Of a DNA stretch of 64,000 bases, positions 20,205-27,906 are shown one piece after another; position 1 is the first letter of the stretch, and each line of letters opens with the position of its first letter. Origin of the DNA: Streptomyces sp. ISL-100 (GTDB taxonomy: Bacteria; Actinomycetota; Actinomycetes; Streptomycetales; Streptomycetaceae); assembly GCF_018614615.1 (NCBI RefSeq), contig NZ_JAGGOK010000027.1, positions 1 through 64,000 on the forward strand, given 5' to 3'. The translations under genes were made by a program, and so were the position numbers. Below the pieces are notes generated by a model. The model did not search any database. It was not told where the DNA came from and saw only the letters and a list, made by a program, of their open reading frames with translations.

Positions 20205-22211
20205 ATGCGTCGAATGGGACCGAAAGCGTGGGGGCGGCCGCACCCGCCTTCCGGCAGGAGCCGCCTGCTGCGCATCGACTACCCGCGCCGGGGCCGTCGC
20301 GGACTGTTGCGGTTGGTTCCGTCGTGGCGCCAGCTGCTGGGTCTCTCGCTGATCTGTTGCGCGGCGGTCGCCGCTCTCGTCGGCTACGTCTACTCCACTG
20401 TGCACATCGCGGACGTGAACGCCACCGCGCGAGCCGAAGCCAACGTCTATTACTGGGCCGACGGCACCCAAATGGTCAGTGTCGGGGCGATCAACCGGCA
20501 GAACGTCCCGCTGTCCGACATCCCGCCGTCACTGCAGAACGCCGTGATCTCGGCGGAGAACGCCGACTTCTACACTGACCCGGGGTTCTCCGTAGGCGGT
20601 CTGGGCCGGGCCGTGGTGAACATGGCCCGCGGCGGGGAGATCCAGGGCGGTTCGACCATCACGCAGCAGTATGTGAAGAACACGTATCTGACGCCGGAGC
20701 AGACCGTGGACCGCAAGCTGCGTGAGCTGTGCCTGGCGGTCAAGCTGTCCAGTTCCCTGTCCAAGCAGGAGATCCTCCAGGGGTATCTCAACACCAGCTG
20801 GTTCGGCCGCAACGCCTACGGAGTGCAGGCCGCCGCGATGGCCTACTACGGCATGGACGCCCGGGAACTCGATCCCGGGCGCAGCGCGCTGCTGGCCGCG
20901 CTGCTGAAGGGGGCTGAGCAGTACGACCCTTCCTTGAGCGAGGCGAACCACCGCCGGGCAGAGGCCCGTTGGAAGTACGTCCTCGACCGGCAGGTGGAGC
21001 TCGGCCACATGTCGCGGCAGGAGCGGGCTCAGTACACCGCCTTCCCGGAGCCGCGCCCGCAGACGGTGTCCACCGGCCTGTCCGGACAGACCGGCTACCT
21101 GGTGGACGTGGCGAACAAGTACATCGAAAAACGTACCGGGCTGACCGCCGCGGACCTGGGCCGCGGCGGATACAAGATCCGTACGACCTTCGACAGGACC
21201 AAGGTGGAGCAACTGCGGCAGACCGTGGACAAGGTCACGGCGCAGACGCTGGATCCCGAACGCCGGGTCGCCGACCGGGACGTCCAGTTCGGCGCCGCGT
21301 CGATACGCCCGGGCGACGGGGCGGTGCTGGCGCTGTACGGCGGCTCCGACGCGACGAAACACTTCACCAACAACGCCGACACCGCGGGTGTGCCGGTGGG
21401 GTCGGCCTTCAAGCCGTTCGTCCTGGCCGCGGCTCTTCAGCACGGTGTCCGTTCGGCGGGTACGGCCCCGCTGCGGCTGCCGGTGACCACCGACAGCTTC
21501 TACGACGGGACCGGCGTGCTGACCACCGGAACGCCGTGGCTGCTGCCGGAGCGATCGGCCACCGGTGCCATTCCCTTCTCCACCGGCTTTCCCACCACCC
21601 TGCGCCAGGCGTTGGTCGCAGGCGGCGACAGTGTCTACACCCGGCTCGGCGAGGACATCGGCCTGCAGAAGGTACGGGATCTCGCGGTCAGTACGGGACT
21701 GCTTCCGCAGAGCATGGCCCCCTTGGAGCGGCCCTTCTCCGTCGGCACCTCCACCCCGAGCGCCATCCGGATGGCCGACGCCTACGCCACCTTCGCCGAG
21801 GACGGCCGGCGGACGGACCCGTACTCGGTCACCGCGGTCACCTACCGGGGCACACAGCTGGAGGGGCTGGAGCGGCCGCCCGGCAGGCAAGTCCTGGAGA
21901 CAGAGGTGGCCCGTGAGGTCTCCAGGGCGATGCGGGACGTGGCCGTGGACGCCTTGGGCCCGGACACCCTGCGCGCACTGGCGACGCCGATTGCCGCGGG
22001 CCGCACCGGTGACACCGACCGGCTGCCGGCCGCCTGGTTCATCGGCCACACGGAAGAACTGTCCACCGCCGTGACCGTCTTCAGGGACAAACCTGGCGAG
22101 GGTGGCCTGCTCCCGGTGACTGGAGTGGGCGGATCCGGGGCGGAGCGGGGCGACTTCCTGCCGCTGCGGGTGTGGTCGTCGTACATGACCGCGGCGCTTT
22201 CCGGACCGTAG
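20205..22211 (+). CDS. Class A penicillin-binding protein with altered transpeptidase motifs
   Basis: Bifunctional cell-wall synthase layout, 668 residues; the ATG at 20205 is preceded by an in-frame GTG. A basic N-terminus and one membrane helix (about 48-66) are followed by the GT51 transglycosylase: the catalytic Glu is in NAVISAENADFYTDPGF, then GGSTITQQYVKN and LQGYLNTSWFGRNAYGVQ. The transpeptidase domain has the active-site SAFK tetrad in VGSAFKPFVLAA. The second motif reads GDSVYTRLG (Tyr where SxN expects Asn) and the third reads GRTGDTD (Arg for Lys of KTG). Transglycosylation is probably intact while transpeptidation or beta-lactam binding may be altered. A strong terminator follows. 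Confidence 0.9.
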   Translation: MRRMGPKAWGRPHPPSGRSRLLRIDYPRRGRRGLLRLVPSWRQLLGLSLICCAAVAALVGYVYSTVHIADVNATARAEANVYYWADGTQMVSVGAINRQNVPLSDIPPSLQNAVISAENADFYTDPGFSVGGLGRAVVNMARGGEIQGGSTITQQYVKNTYLTPEQTVDRKLRELCLAVKLSSSLSKQEILQGYLNTSWFGRNAYGVQAAAMAYYGMDARELDPGRSALLAALLKGAEQYDPSLSEANHRRAEARWKYVLDRQVELGHMSRQERAQYTAFPEPRPQTVSTGLSGQTGYLVDVANKYIEKRTGLTAADLGRGGYKIRTTFDRTKVEQLRQTVDKVTAQTLDPERRVADRDVQFGAASIRPGDGAVLALYGGSDATKHFTNNADTAGVPVGSAFKPFVLAAALQHGVRSAGTAPLRLPVTTDSFYDGTGVLTTGTPWLLPERSATGAIPFSTGFPTTLRQALVAGGDSVYTRLGEDIGLQKVRDLAVSTGLLPQSMAPLERPFSVGTSTPSAIRMADAYATFAEDGRRTDPYSVTAVTYRGTQLEGLERPPGRQVLETEVAREVSRAMRDVAVDALGPDTLRALATPIAAGRTGDTDRLPAAWFIGHTEELSTAVTVFRDKPGEGGLLPVTGVGGSGAERGDFLPLRVWSSYMTAALSGP

Positions 22212-22226
22212 CGACGTACGCGCGAA

Positions 22227-22258
22227 GAGGCCGACGTCCGAAAAGGGACGTCGGCCTC
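22227..22258. terminator. Bidirectional terminator between the PBP gene and a convergent small gene
   Basis: Perfect 13-base inverted repeat GAGGCCGACGTCC (22227-22239) / GGACGTCGGCCTC (22246-22258) with the 6-base loop GAAAAG. It lies 16 bases after the PBP stop and 32 bases after the end of the convergent gene, so it can serve both. Confidence 0.85.
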
Positions 22259-22289
22259 GGCTTGCTCAGCGTCTACCGGATGCCGGTGA

Positions 22290-22637
22290 TCACGCGGCGC
22301 TCCCGTCGGCCGGCTTCTTGGTGGTAGCGGCGGGCCGCTTGCGGCCCACGGCGAGTGCGCCGGCCACCGCCACGAACGCGACCCCGCCCGCGGCGACCAC
22401 CGCGCTGGAGACCTCGTTGCTCTGGACGGGCCCGCTCCTGGTATCGGCTCCGCCCACAGGGTGGAACCCACCGCCGCGTATCGCCGTGCCGTTGCCGCCG
22501 GAGTCGTTCAGTGGGTCCAGTTTGTCCTGGTACGCGGTCCCTTCGACGGCGGGCAGGGAAGAGGCGACTGCCGCGAGAGCCAGGGCGGCGGGCAGAGCGA
22601 CGAGTGTGACGAGACGAGTGGTGCGCCGGGCCATCAC
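22290..22637 (-). CDS. Small exported membrane-anchored protein, unknown function
   Basis: Protein of 115 residues (GTG at 22637, or 114 from the ATG at 22634; an AAAGGA site lies upstream). It has a signal peptide (LVALPAALALAAVASSLPA, about 11-29), a short polar Gly/Asn-rich middle, a C-terminal membrane helix (SSAVVAAGGVAFVAVAGALA, about 77-96) and a basic tail rich in Lys, Ala and Thr. There is no LPXTG sorting motif. The layout suggests an extracellular segment tethered to the membrane. I recognise no family. It is transcribed towards the shared terminator. Confidence 0.75.
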   Translation of the reverse strand: MMARRTTRLVTLVALPAALALAAVASSLPAVEGTAYQDKLDPLNDSGGNGTAIRGGGFHPVGGADTRSGPVQSNEVSSAVVAAGGVAFVAVAGALAVGRKRPAATTKKPADGSAA

Positions 22638-22657
22638 GATCGTTCAATTCCTTTCTG

Positions 22658-22693
22658 GGTGTGTCCGGTGTGTTCGGTGTGTTCGGTGTGTCG
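22658..22693 (+). repeat. Four tandem copies of a 9-base GGTGTGTTC-type repeat
   Basis: Units GGTGTGTCC, GGTGTGTTC, GGTGTGTTC and GGTGTGTCG lie head to tail, starting 21 bases upstream of the minus-strand small membrane protein gene, so in its leader or promoter. Slippage in such a repeat could vary expression. Confidence 0.7.
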
Positions 22694-22734
22694 CCGGGGC
22701 CGGGGGGTGCCTGTCATTCGCCGAGGCGCGACAT

Positions 22735-23064
22735 TCATCGCTGCGGGCCGCCGACCGCTCCCAAGGGCGCCGGCATCTGCTGGGCGGAGTGCGGTGAGAT
22801 GGACGCGACCGGGGCCGTCTCGCTCAAGTGCCCCACGTGCGGGCGGGCCCGGTCGGCGGTCTGAGTACCGGCGATGGCAGCGGTCGCCGGAGCTGATGCG
22901 GGCGCCTGGCTCTTGCGCTCGTCAGGCGCGTTCGCCACCGAAGACCAGGTACGGAGCCGGTGGCTGGCGGCCTCGTCGAGAGTCACGGGCGCGCCGCGCT
23001 GCTCGGCCAGCCGGCTCGCCTCCCGGCCGAGCGCGGCCACGTCGTCCCAGCGCAGAGTCAGCAC
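22735..23064 (-). CDS. Small conserved-looking protein, unknown function
   Basis: Reading frame of 109 residues with GTG start, beginning LTLRWDDVAALGREASRLAEQ and continuing APVTLDEAASHRLRTWSSV. The N-terminal half looks like a real helical protein with normal Streptomyces codon use. The C-terminal half is Ala/Pro-rich and probably disordered. The ribosome site is weak. It lies upstream of and in the same direction as the small membrane protein gene. I do not recognise a family, and the start is uncertain. Confidence 0.5.
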   Translation of the reverse strand: MLTLRWDDVAALGREASRLAEQRGAPVTLDEAASHRLRTWSSVANAPDERKSQAPASAPATAAIAGTQTADRARPHVGHLSETAPVASISPHSAQQMPAPLGAVGGPQR

Positions 23065-23216
23065 ACTACGGAGAGCTCAGCACCACCACCCGGAAGCCCT
23101 TGCATCATCGATTCCATGCGATCAGCCATGTCCGCTCCTGTCGTTGGCACAGAGACGTACGCAAGGTGTGGGCGGCATGTTCAAGGAGCGTTCTCAGCCA
23201 TGGCCGGTAATCCACG

Positions 23217-23245
23217 TTGACAGTTCGTAAGCGTCCGCAGATCGT
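23217..23245 (+). promoter_or_regulatory. Candidate promoter for a leaderless transcript
   Basis: TTGACA (23217-23222), a 17-base spacer and GATCGT (23240-23245) place transcription start at about the ATG (23252) of the next gene, which has no ribosome site. This fits a leaderless mRNA. The -10 box is weak. Confidence 0.4.
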
Positions 23246-23251
23246 AAGCAC

Positions 23252-23932
23252 ATGCACACGAACTCTGAATGCTCGGACTTCGACCGCACACAACGCCTTC
23301 ACGCGCAGGCCGTCCGGGACAGCGTCACCCTCGTACGCCGGGTGACCCGCGACGACCTGCCCCGGCCGACGCCCTGCGCCCAGTGGGCGATGAGCGATCT
23401 GCTCGCCCATATGACGGCCCAGCACCGGGGGTTCGCGGCGGCCGCGCTCGGCCACGGCCAGGACGCGGCGCACTGGACGGTCCGGCCGCTCGGCGACGAC
23501 GCCGCCGCGCAGTACAGCGAGGCCGCCGAGCAGGTCATCGCCGCCTTCGCGACCGTGGATACCCCGGACCGCGCCTTCGCCCTCCCCGAATTCGCCGTCA
23601 CCCACACATTCCCCGCCGCTCAGGCCGTCGGCTTCCACCTCGTCGACTACGTGGTGCACAGCTGGGACGTCGCCCGCAGCCTGGGCCTCGCGTACGCCCC
23701 AGGCCCCGAACTCCTGCGAGCCGCACTGCCGATAGCCCGTGCCGTCCCGGACGGTGCCTCCCGGCTGGCCCCCGACAGCCACTTCCGTCCCGGGCTGATC
23801 CCGGCCCCCGACGCGAGCACCCTGACTCGGATCCTGATGTCCCTGGGCCGGTCGCCGGACTGGCAAAGCCCGTCCCCGGATGCGGCAGCCGGACTGCCCC
23901 CCTGCGCGGCAGTCCACGACACGACATGTTGA
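23252..23932 (+). CDS. TIGR03086-like DinB/maleylpyruvate isomerase-fold protein
   Basis: Protein of 226 residues from the mycothiol-dependent maleylpyruvate isomerase / DinB four-helix superfamily. The N-terminal motif RPTPCAQWAMSDLLAHM (about 37-53) supplies the first His ligand. The second region HLVDYVVHSWDVARSLG (about 129-145) supplies the other metal-binding His residues. Members are thought to bind a metal and act in thiol-linked chemistry, but the substrate here is unknown. There is no ribosome site before the ATG, and a TTGACA box lies about 30 bases upstream, so it may be leaderless. The next reading frame overlaps it by seven bases. Confidence 0.85.
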   Translation: MHTNSECSDFDRTQRLHAQAVRDSVTLVRRVTRDDLPRPTPCAQWAMSDLLAHMTAQHRGFAAAALGHGQDAAHWTVRPLGDDAAAQYSEAAEQVIAAFATVDTPDRAFALPEFAVTHTFPAAQAVGFHLVDYVVHSWDVARSLGLAYAPGPELLRAALPIARAVPDGASRLAPDSHFRPGLIPAPDASTLTRILMSLGRSPDWQSPSPDAAAGLPPCAAVHDTTC

Positions 23933-24324
23933 GGTCCTCCTGGACGCCTGGCCAGGACCACGGCCGCAGCGGCCCGGTGCTCGTCAGCGTCACCGACTTC
24001 AGGCTCGACAGGATCACGGACCTGCCCGGCGTCTACCGCGCGGCCCGTCGGCTCGTGGCGGCCTGGCCTGAGCTGGAGGGGGCCCACGGGCTGTGGCTGT
24101 GGACCGTCCCCACAGCCCGTCGGTGCGGCGCCGTGGCCGTCTGGCGCGACGCGGCCGCCCTGCACCGCTTCATCGCCTGGCCACCCCATGTCGCGATCAT
24201 GCGCCAGTACGAGGGACGCGGCACGCTGGCCTCAACCACCTGGCAGGCAGCGGAATTCGACCCGGTAAACACATGGCCCCGCGCGCGAGCCGCCCTCCGG
24301 GCCGGGCGGACAGACGCCACCTGA
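23926..24324 (+). CDS. Hypothetical protein, possibly dimeric alpha/beta-barrel
   Basis: Protein of 132 residues from the ATG at 23926, overlapping the previous stop; a GTG around 23978 (LVSVTDFRLDRITD) is an alternative start. The sequence has alternating strands and helices: LVSVTDFRLDRI, YRAARRLVAAWPELEGAHGL, GAVAVWRDAAALHRFIAWPP. It ends with a segment on moving or replaced residues (HVAIMRQYEGRGTLASTTW). The arrangement of a strand, a helix and the phrase AALHRFI resembles monooxygenase-like ferredoxin-fold proteins, but no catalytic residue can be named. Coupling to the DinB-like gene suggests a shared function. Confidence 0.6.
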   Translation: MLRSSWTPGQDHGRSGPVLVSVTDFRLDRITDLPGVYRAARRLVAAWPELEGAHGLWLWTVPTARRCGAVAVWRDAAALHRFIAWPPHVAIMRQYEGRGTLASTTWQAAEFDPVNTWPRARAALRAGRTDAT

Positions 24325-24326
24325 CC

Positions 24327-24822
24327 ATGCGTATCCGCTCGTCACGCGGCGGGCGGCGCGGCTGCGGACCGGAGCAGAAGGTCGAAACCGTGGAATTCTT
24401 CCGGCGGTTGGAGCGGCTGTCCGGGTACGCGCTCTTCCTCTGTACTCCGCAGGGCCGCACCCTGCTGCCCGGCGTCCGGCCCCCCGGCCCATGGCCCGCC
24501 GCCCTGCTGCCCTGCTGCCGTCCACGGTCGCATTCCGCCACAAGGACGGTCCCGCACAGGACTGTCCTCCCGATGACGGGCCGGTCGTACGGGCGTTGGA
24601 GGAGGCCGGGACCCCGCACCTCCTCCTGCATCGCCGGCAGGAGCTGTACGCGCTGGTCGCCGATTTCGACGACGTACTGGGCAGCACCCTCACGTATGTG
24701 CCGGGCACCCTGGCCGGCGCGAGCCGGGCGGCGGCGTGGGCGCCGGCCCGCGCCGCCGCCTCGCAAGAACCTCGCGTCCACGGCCGACCTCACCGAGGTG
24801 TGGCTCCTGCCACCGCCCTCAG
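24327..24822 (+). pseudogene. Probable frameshifted remnant of an unknown protein
   Basis: Protein-like sequence jumps between frames. It starts in the frame of the ATG at 24327 (KVETVEFFRRLERLSGYALF, LCTPQGRTLLPGV). Near 24490 it moves to another frame (VVRALEEAGTPHLLLHRRQE, LYALVADFDDVLGSTLTYVP). Near 24760 it appears to return to the first (STADLTEVWLLPP). No single frame reads well throughout. This fits a small gene with two frameshifts, but I do not know the family, and the 510-base stretch 24325-24834 may simply be non-coding. Confidence 0.35.
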
Positions 24823-24834
24823 TGTGTGTGCCGG

Positions 24835-25458
24835 TTACGCGCTCGCTGTGCTGGGCGCGGCAGCCGGCTCCTCCGTTGCCTGACCGTTCTTGACGACGCG
24901 GTAGTAGACGGACTTCTGCTGCTTGGTTCGTTCGCTCTGGTTCTTGGCGACCGATGCCTCAAGGGCGTTGCGCACCACCGTGACGCTGAGCGTGCGTTCG
25001 GGGTGTGCCTGTGCCAGCTCTTGGGTGACTTCGGCTGCCGACCGGGGTTCCTCGTGCTTGGCGAGGACGGCGACGACGAGTTCACGCAGGGGAGGCGAAG
25101 TCTTGTTCGCCTTCGCTCCGGTATTCGACTCCGCCGTCTTCTTGGAACGCTTGTCGGTGCCGGGGTTTGCCTTTGCGCGGCGCGCCCTGGGAACCGTTAC
25201 GGCCGGTGCCGCCGCGGCCGCCTTACCCGTCTTGGCGACCTTGGCGACCTTGGACACCCTGGCTTTCTTCACGGGTGAACTGCCCAGTGCCGCCTGCATG
25301 CTGACCAGCAGTTCATGGTCCTTCTGCAGTGCCTCGAGCTGGGCCTGGAGGGCGGCAACCTCGGCCGTGATGCGTTCTTGTTCTTTGGTGTTGCGCTCGA
25401 GGTCGGTATCGACCTGCTGGGCGTATTGGGTCTGCAGAGTGGGGTTGCCTTCTGGCAT
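24835..25458 (-). CDS. Coiled-coil, basic-linker, winged-helix protein (possible nucleoid-associated regulator)
   Basis: Protein of 207 residues with three parts. Residues 15-60 form a heptad-like coiled coil (ERITAEVAALQAQLEALQKD). Residues 63-125 are a Lys/Ala/Arg-rich flexible stretch (KKARVSKVAKVAKTGKAAAA, ARRAKANPGTDKRSKK) reminiscent of histone H1-like tails. Residues 127-190 resemble a winged helix (LRELVVAVLAKHEEPRSAAE, then TLSVTVVRNALEASV and SVYYRVV). Start ATG at 25458 with a GAAAGAGAG site. The composition suggests non-specific DNA binding plus oligomerisation (inference). It stands alone on the minus strand, divergent from a secreted phosphatase. Confidence 0.8.
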   Translation of the reverse strand: MPEGNPTLQTQYAQQVDTDLERNTKEQERITAEVAALQAQLEALQKDHELLVSMQAALGSSPVKKARVSKVAKVAKTGKAAAAAPAVTVPRARRAKANPGTDKRSKKTAESNTGAKANKTSPPLRELVVAVLAKHEEPRSAAEVTQELAQAHPERTLSVTVVRNALEASVAKNQSERTKQQKSVYYRVVKNGQATEEPAAAPSTASA

Positions 25459-25701
25459 GACAGCTCTCTTTCCTTGTACAACTGTTGGGGGCGGATGCTA
25501 CTCACTTTTGTGGCTCTTGCAGAACCTCTGGTGCGAACTCCACTGCCACCCCTGAGGACAAACGCCCAACCGGCAAGCACCGGAATACCCAAATCGGCTC
25601 CGGTCACGCCTCCTTGAACGGTGACTTCCCTAACGGGCGTCGGGAGCGCGGCCAGCTACGATCGCGGGTCGCTGTGAAGATCGATCTCAGGGGTAACCAA
25701 G

Positions 25702-26826
25702 ATGGCAAAGCGCACAAAGAGCAGGCTGGCGGTCCTCGGGACCGTAAGCGTACTGACCGGGGCTCTGGTGGCAGGGGCCGGTCTCATCGACACGCGTCCC
25801 GAGGCGAAGGCCGCGGATCTGTCCGGCCGGGCCACGGCCGAACTGCGGCACTGGCCCAAGCCGGTGGCGGACCGACTCGGCCACGTCATCTCGAAGAACG
25901 CCCACAAGGGTGCGTACGCCGTGTTCGACGCGGACAACACGACCTACCGCAACGACCTTGAGGAATCCCTCCTGCCCTTCCTCGAGATGCGCGGGGTCGT
26001 CACGCGCGAGTCGATGGACCCGTCACTGAAGACCATTCCCTTCAAGGACACCACGGGCCACAAGGAGAGCCTGTACAGCTACTACAACAGGCTGTGCGAG
26101 ATTGACGACCAGGTGTGCTACCCGTGGGTCGCCCAGATTTTCTCGGGGTTGACGCTGAAGCAGCTCAAGGGGCATGTCGATGACCTGCTGGCGTACGGCA
26201 AACCGATTCCGGCCGAGTACTACGAGGACGGGAGGCTGACCAGGACCGAGGTCAAGGCGCCCGAGTTCCTGAGGGGCATGCAGGAGCTGTACAAGACACT
26301 GCGGGCCAACGGCATCGAGGTCTACGTCGTCAGCGCGGCCAGCGAGGAACTGGTCCGCATGGTGCTCTCCGACCCCAAGTACGGCTACCACGTGAAGCCG
26401 CGGAACGTCATAGGCGTATCAATGCTCCTCAAGGACCGCGCGACCGGCGATGTCACCACCGCCCGCAAGGAGATAGCGGCCGGCACATACGATCCCGCCG
26501 AACTGAGCGACCGCGAACTGACTCCGACGCTGTGGGCGCCCCTGACATGGTTCGAGGGAAAGCCCGCAGCGATCCGGACCTACATCGACGAGTGGCGCAA
26601 GCCGATTCTGGTGGCGGGTGACACGCCGGTGAGCGACGGCCCCATGCTGTTCCACAGCACAGATTCGAAGAACGCGGGCACGAAGCTCTGGGTCAACCGC
26701 AAGGACAAGTACCTGAAGCAGATCCAGGACATGCAGCGGTCCAATGCCGCCCGCCAGCGGGAGCTCGGTGGGCCGGTGACGGCCGACAAGCGGTGGCTGG
26801 TCGTCAAGCACGAAGAGATTCGCTAG
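25702..26826 (+). CDS. Secreted HAD-family phosphatase
   Basis: Haloacid-dehalogenase superfamily hydrolase, 374 residues. The signal peptide is about residues 9-38, with a likely cleavage after TRPEAKA and no lipobox cysteine. The nucleophile motif is AVFDADNTTY at about 73-82. Motif II is EVYVVSAASEELV at about 208-220 and motif IV is ILVAGDTPVSDGPML at about 302-316. A long cap region (about 100-200) separates motifs I and II and shows CEIDDQVCYPW. The pattern resembles extracellular phosphorylcholine phosphatases, so an organic phosphate is the likely substrate (tentative). It is monocistronic. Confidence 0.88.
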   Translation: MAKRTKSRLAVLGTVSVLTGALVAGAGLIDTRPEAKAADLSGRATAELRHWPKPVADRLGHVISKNAHKGAYAVFDADNTTYRNDLEESLLPFLEMRGVVTRESMDPSLKTIPFKDTTGHKESLYSYYNRLCEIDDQVCYPWVAQIFSGLTLKQLKGHVDDLLAYGKPIPAEYYEDGRLTRTEVKAPEFLRGMQELYKTLRANGIEVYVVSAASEELVRMVLSDPKYGYHVKPRNVIGVSMLLKDRATGDVTTARKEIAAGTYDPAELSDRELTPTLWAPLTWFEGKPAAIRTYIDEWRKPILVAGDTPVSDGPMLFHSTDSKNAGTKLWVNRKDKYLKQIQDMQRSNAARQRELGGPVTADKRWLVVKHEEIR

Positions 26827-26849
26827 CCACAAGGCGTTGTTCTCGTTGC

Positions 26850-26876
26850 TGCGTTGGCTGCGTTGGCTGCGTTGGT
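26850..26876 (+). repeat. Three tandem copies of a 9-base TGCGTTGGC repeat
   Basis: Units at 26850-26858, 26859-26867 and 26868-26876 (last base differs) lie 23 bases after the phosphatase stop. The arrangement resembles the 9-base repeat at 22658, but the unit differs. Confidence 0.65.
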
Positions 26877-26918
26877 GCGATGCCGACATCCCGTCCCAAT
26901 ACGCCGATGTCATCGCCG

Positions 26919-26938
26919 CGGTGCCTCCTCAGGCACCG
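26919..26938. terminator. Stem-loop between convergent genes
   Basis: CGGTGCCT (26919-26926) and AGGCACCG (26931-26938) form an 8-base stem with the loop CCTC, between the phosphatase (plus) and the glycosyltransferase (minus). There is no T-run, as is common in Streptomyces terminators. Confidence 0.55.
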
Positions 26939-26997
26939 GGGCGCTGCGGCCCGCACGTGTGTCGCCGGACTGCCGACCGCGTTCTCCGGGTCGATGG

Positions 26998-27906
26998 TCA
27001 CCCCACATACCTCCGCGCGGTGGAGGCGCGTTGTGCCTTCTCCAGCAGCCACAGGCGGTCCTCCAGCTCGGCCGGCACCGGTTCGCGCTGCTTGAGAACC
27101 CACGGCAGACCCGCCGCGGCGAGGGCGAAGGCCCGCAGGGACGCCACGTCACGCGGCACTGTCCGCAGCAGATACCCGGTACGGCGCAGGGCCGGGCGCA
27201 GAGGCCGGCGCAGCCAGGTGAACCACAGGGTGTTGCGCAGCCCCACGGTCCGCCGCGCCGTGCTGTCCCGGGCCTTGGACGCGGCATGGTGGACCGTGAG
27301 ACTCGGTACGTAACTCAGCCACCACCCCCGTCGCAGCAGGTCGGTGGCCAGCAGTTCCTCTTCGCCGCCAAACCACAGGCCCGCGTGAAATCCGCCCACC
27401 GCGCGGAAGGCGACCGTACGCATGACCGTCGCCCCGGCGAGGAACGATCCCAGCGCGGGGCCGGGCAGCCAGTCGGGGCCGGACAGCGGTGAATCGCGCA
27501 TGTCGGCGACGATGGGGTCGTCCTCGCCCGACGGCTCGACGACGATCCGGGCCGTGACGGCGGCCAGCAGCGGCCGTTCGTCGAGAATGCCCGCCGCGTG
27601 CCGCAGGGAGTGCGGCTGCCACCATGTGTCGTCGTCGCAGAAGGCGACATAGGGAGTACGCACGTGGCGCACTCCGAGGTTGCGGCCGAGCGCGCCCAGA
27701 TTGTGTCCCGGCCGCAGCAGTACGACGTCGGGGAAATCCCGCGCGACGGCTTCGGCCGTGCCGTCGCCCGACCCGTTGTCCGTGACGATCACCGGTGGCC
27801 GCTCCGGGAGTTCGCGCAGTATCCGCAGGGTCCGGAGCAGTTCCGCGCGGCGGTCCTTTGTGATCACCACGACGGTGGTACGACCATCCAGATGTTCTGG
27901 ACTCAC
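26998..27906 (-). CDS. Family 2 glycosyltransferase
   Basis: GT-A fold enzyme of 302 residues. I start at the GTG at 27906 (MSPEHLDGRTTVVV) because GGGAG lies five bases upstream and the GTGA overlaps the stop of the SpoIIE phosphatase gene; an open frame continues upstream but is inside that gene. Motifs are VVVITKDRRAELLRTLR (about 12-28), VTDNGSGDGTAEAV (about 41-54) and the metal-binding DxD-type AFCDDDTWW (about 87-95). GGEEELLATDLLRRG and WWLSYVPSLTVHHAA follow at about 182-210. There is no membrane helix. Donor and acceptor sugars are unknown. Coupling to a signalling phosphatase is unusual. Confidence 0.9.
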   Translation of the reverse strand: MSPEHLDGRTTVVVITKDRRAELLRTLRILRELPERPPVIVTDNGSGDGTAEAVARDFPDVVLLRPGHNLGALGRNLGVRHVRTPYVAFCDDDTWWQPHSLRHAAGILDERPLLAAVTARIVVEPSGEDDPIVADMRDSPLSGPDWLPGPALGSFLAGATVMRTVAFRAVGGFHAGLWFGGEEELLATDLLRRGWWLSYVPSLTVHHAASKARDSTARRTVGLRNTLWFTWLRRPLRPALRRTGYLLRTVPRDVASLRAFALAAAGLPWVLKQREPVPAELEDRLWLLEKAQRASTARRYVG

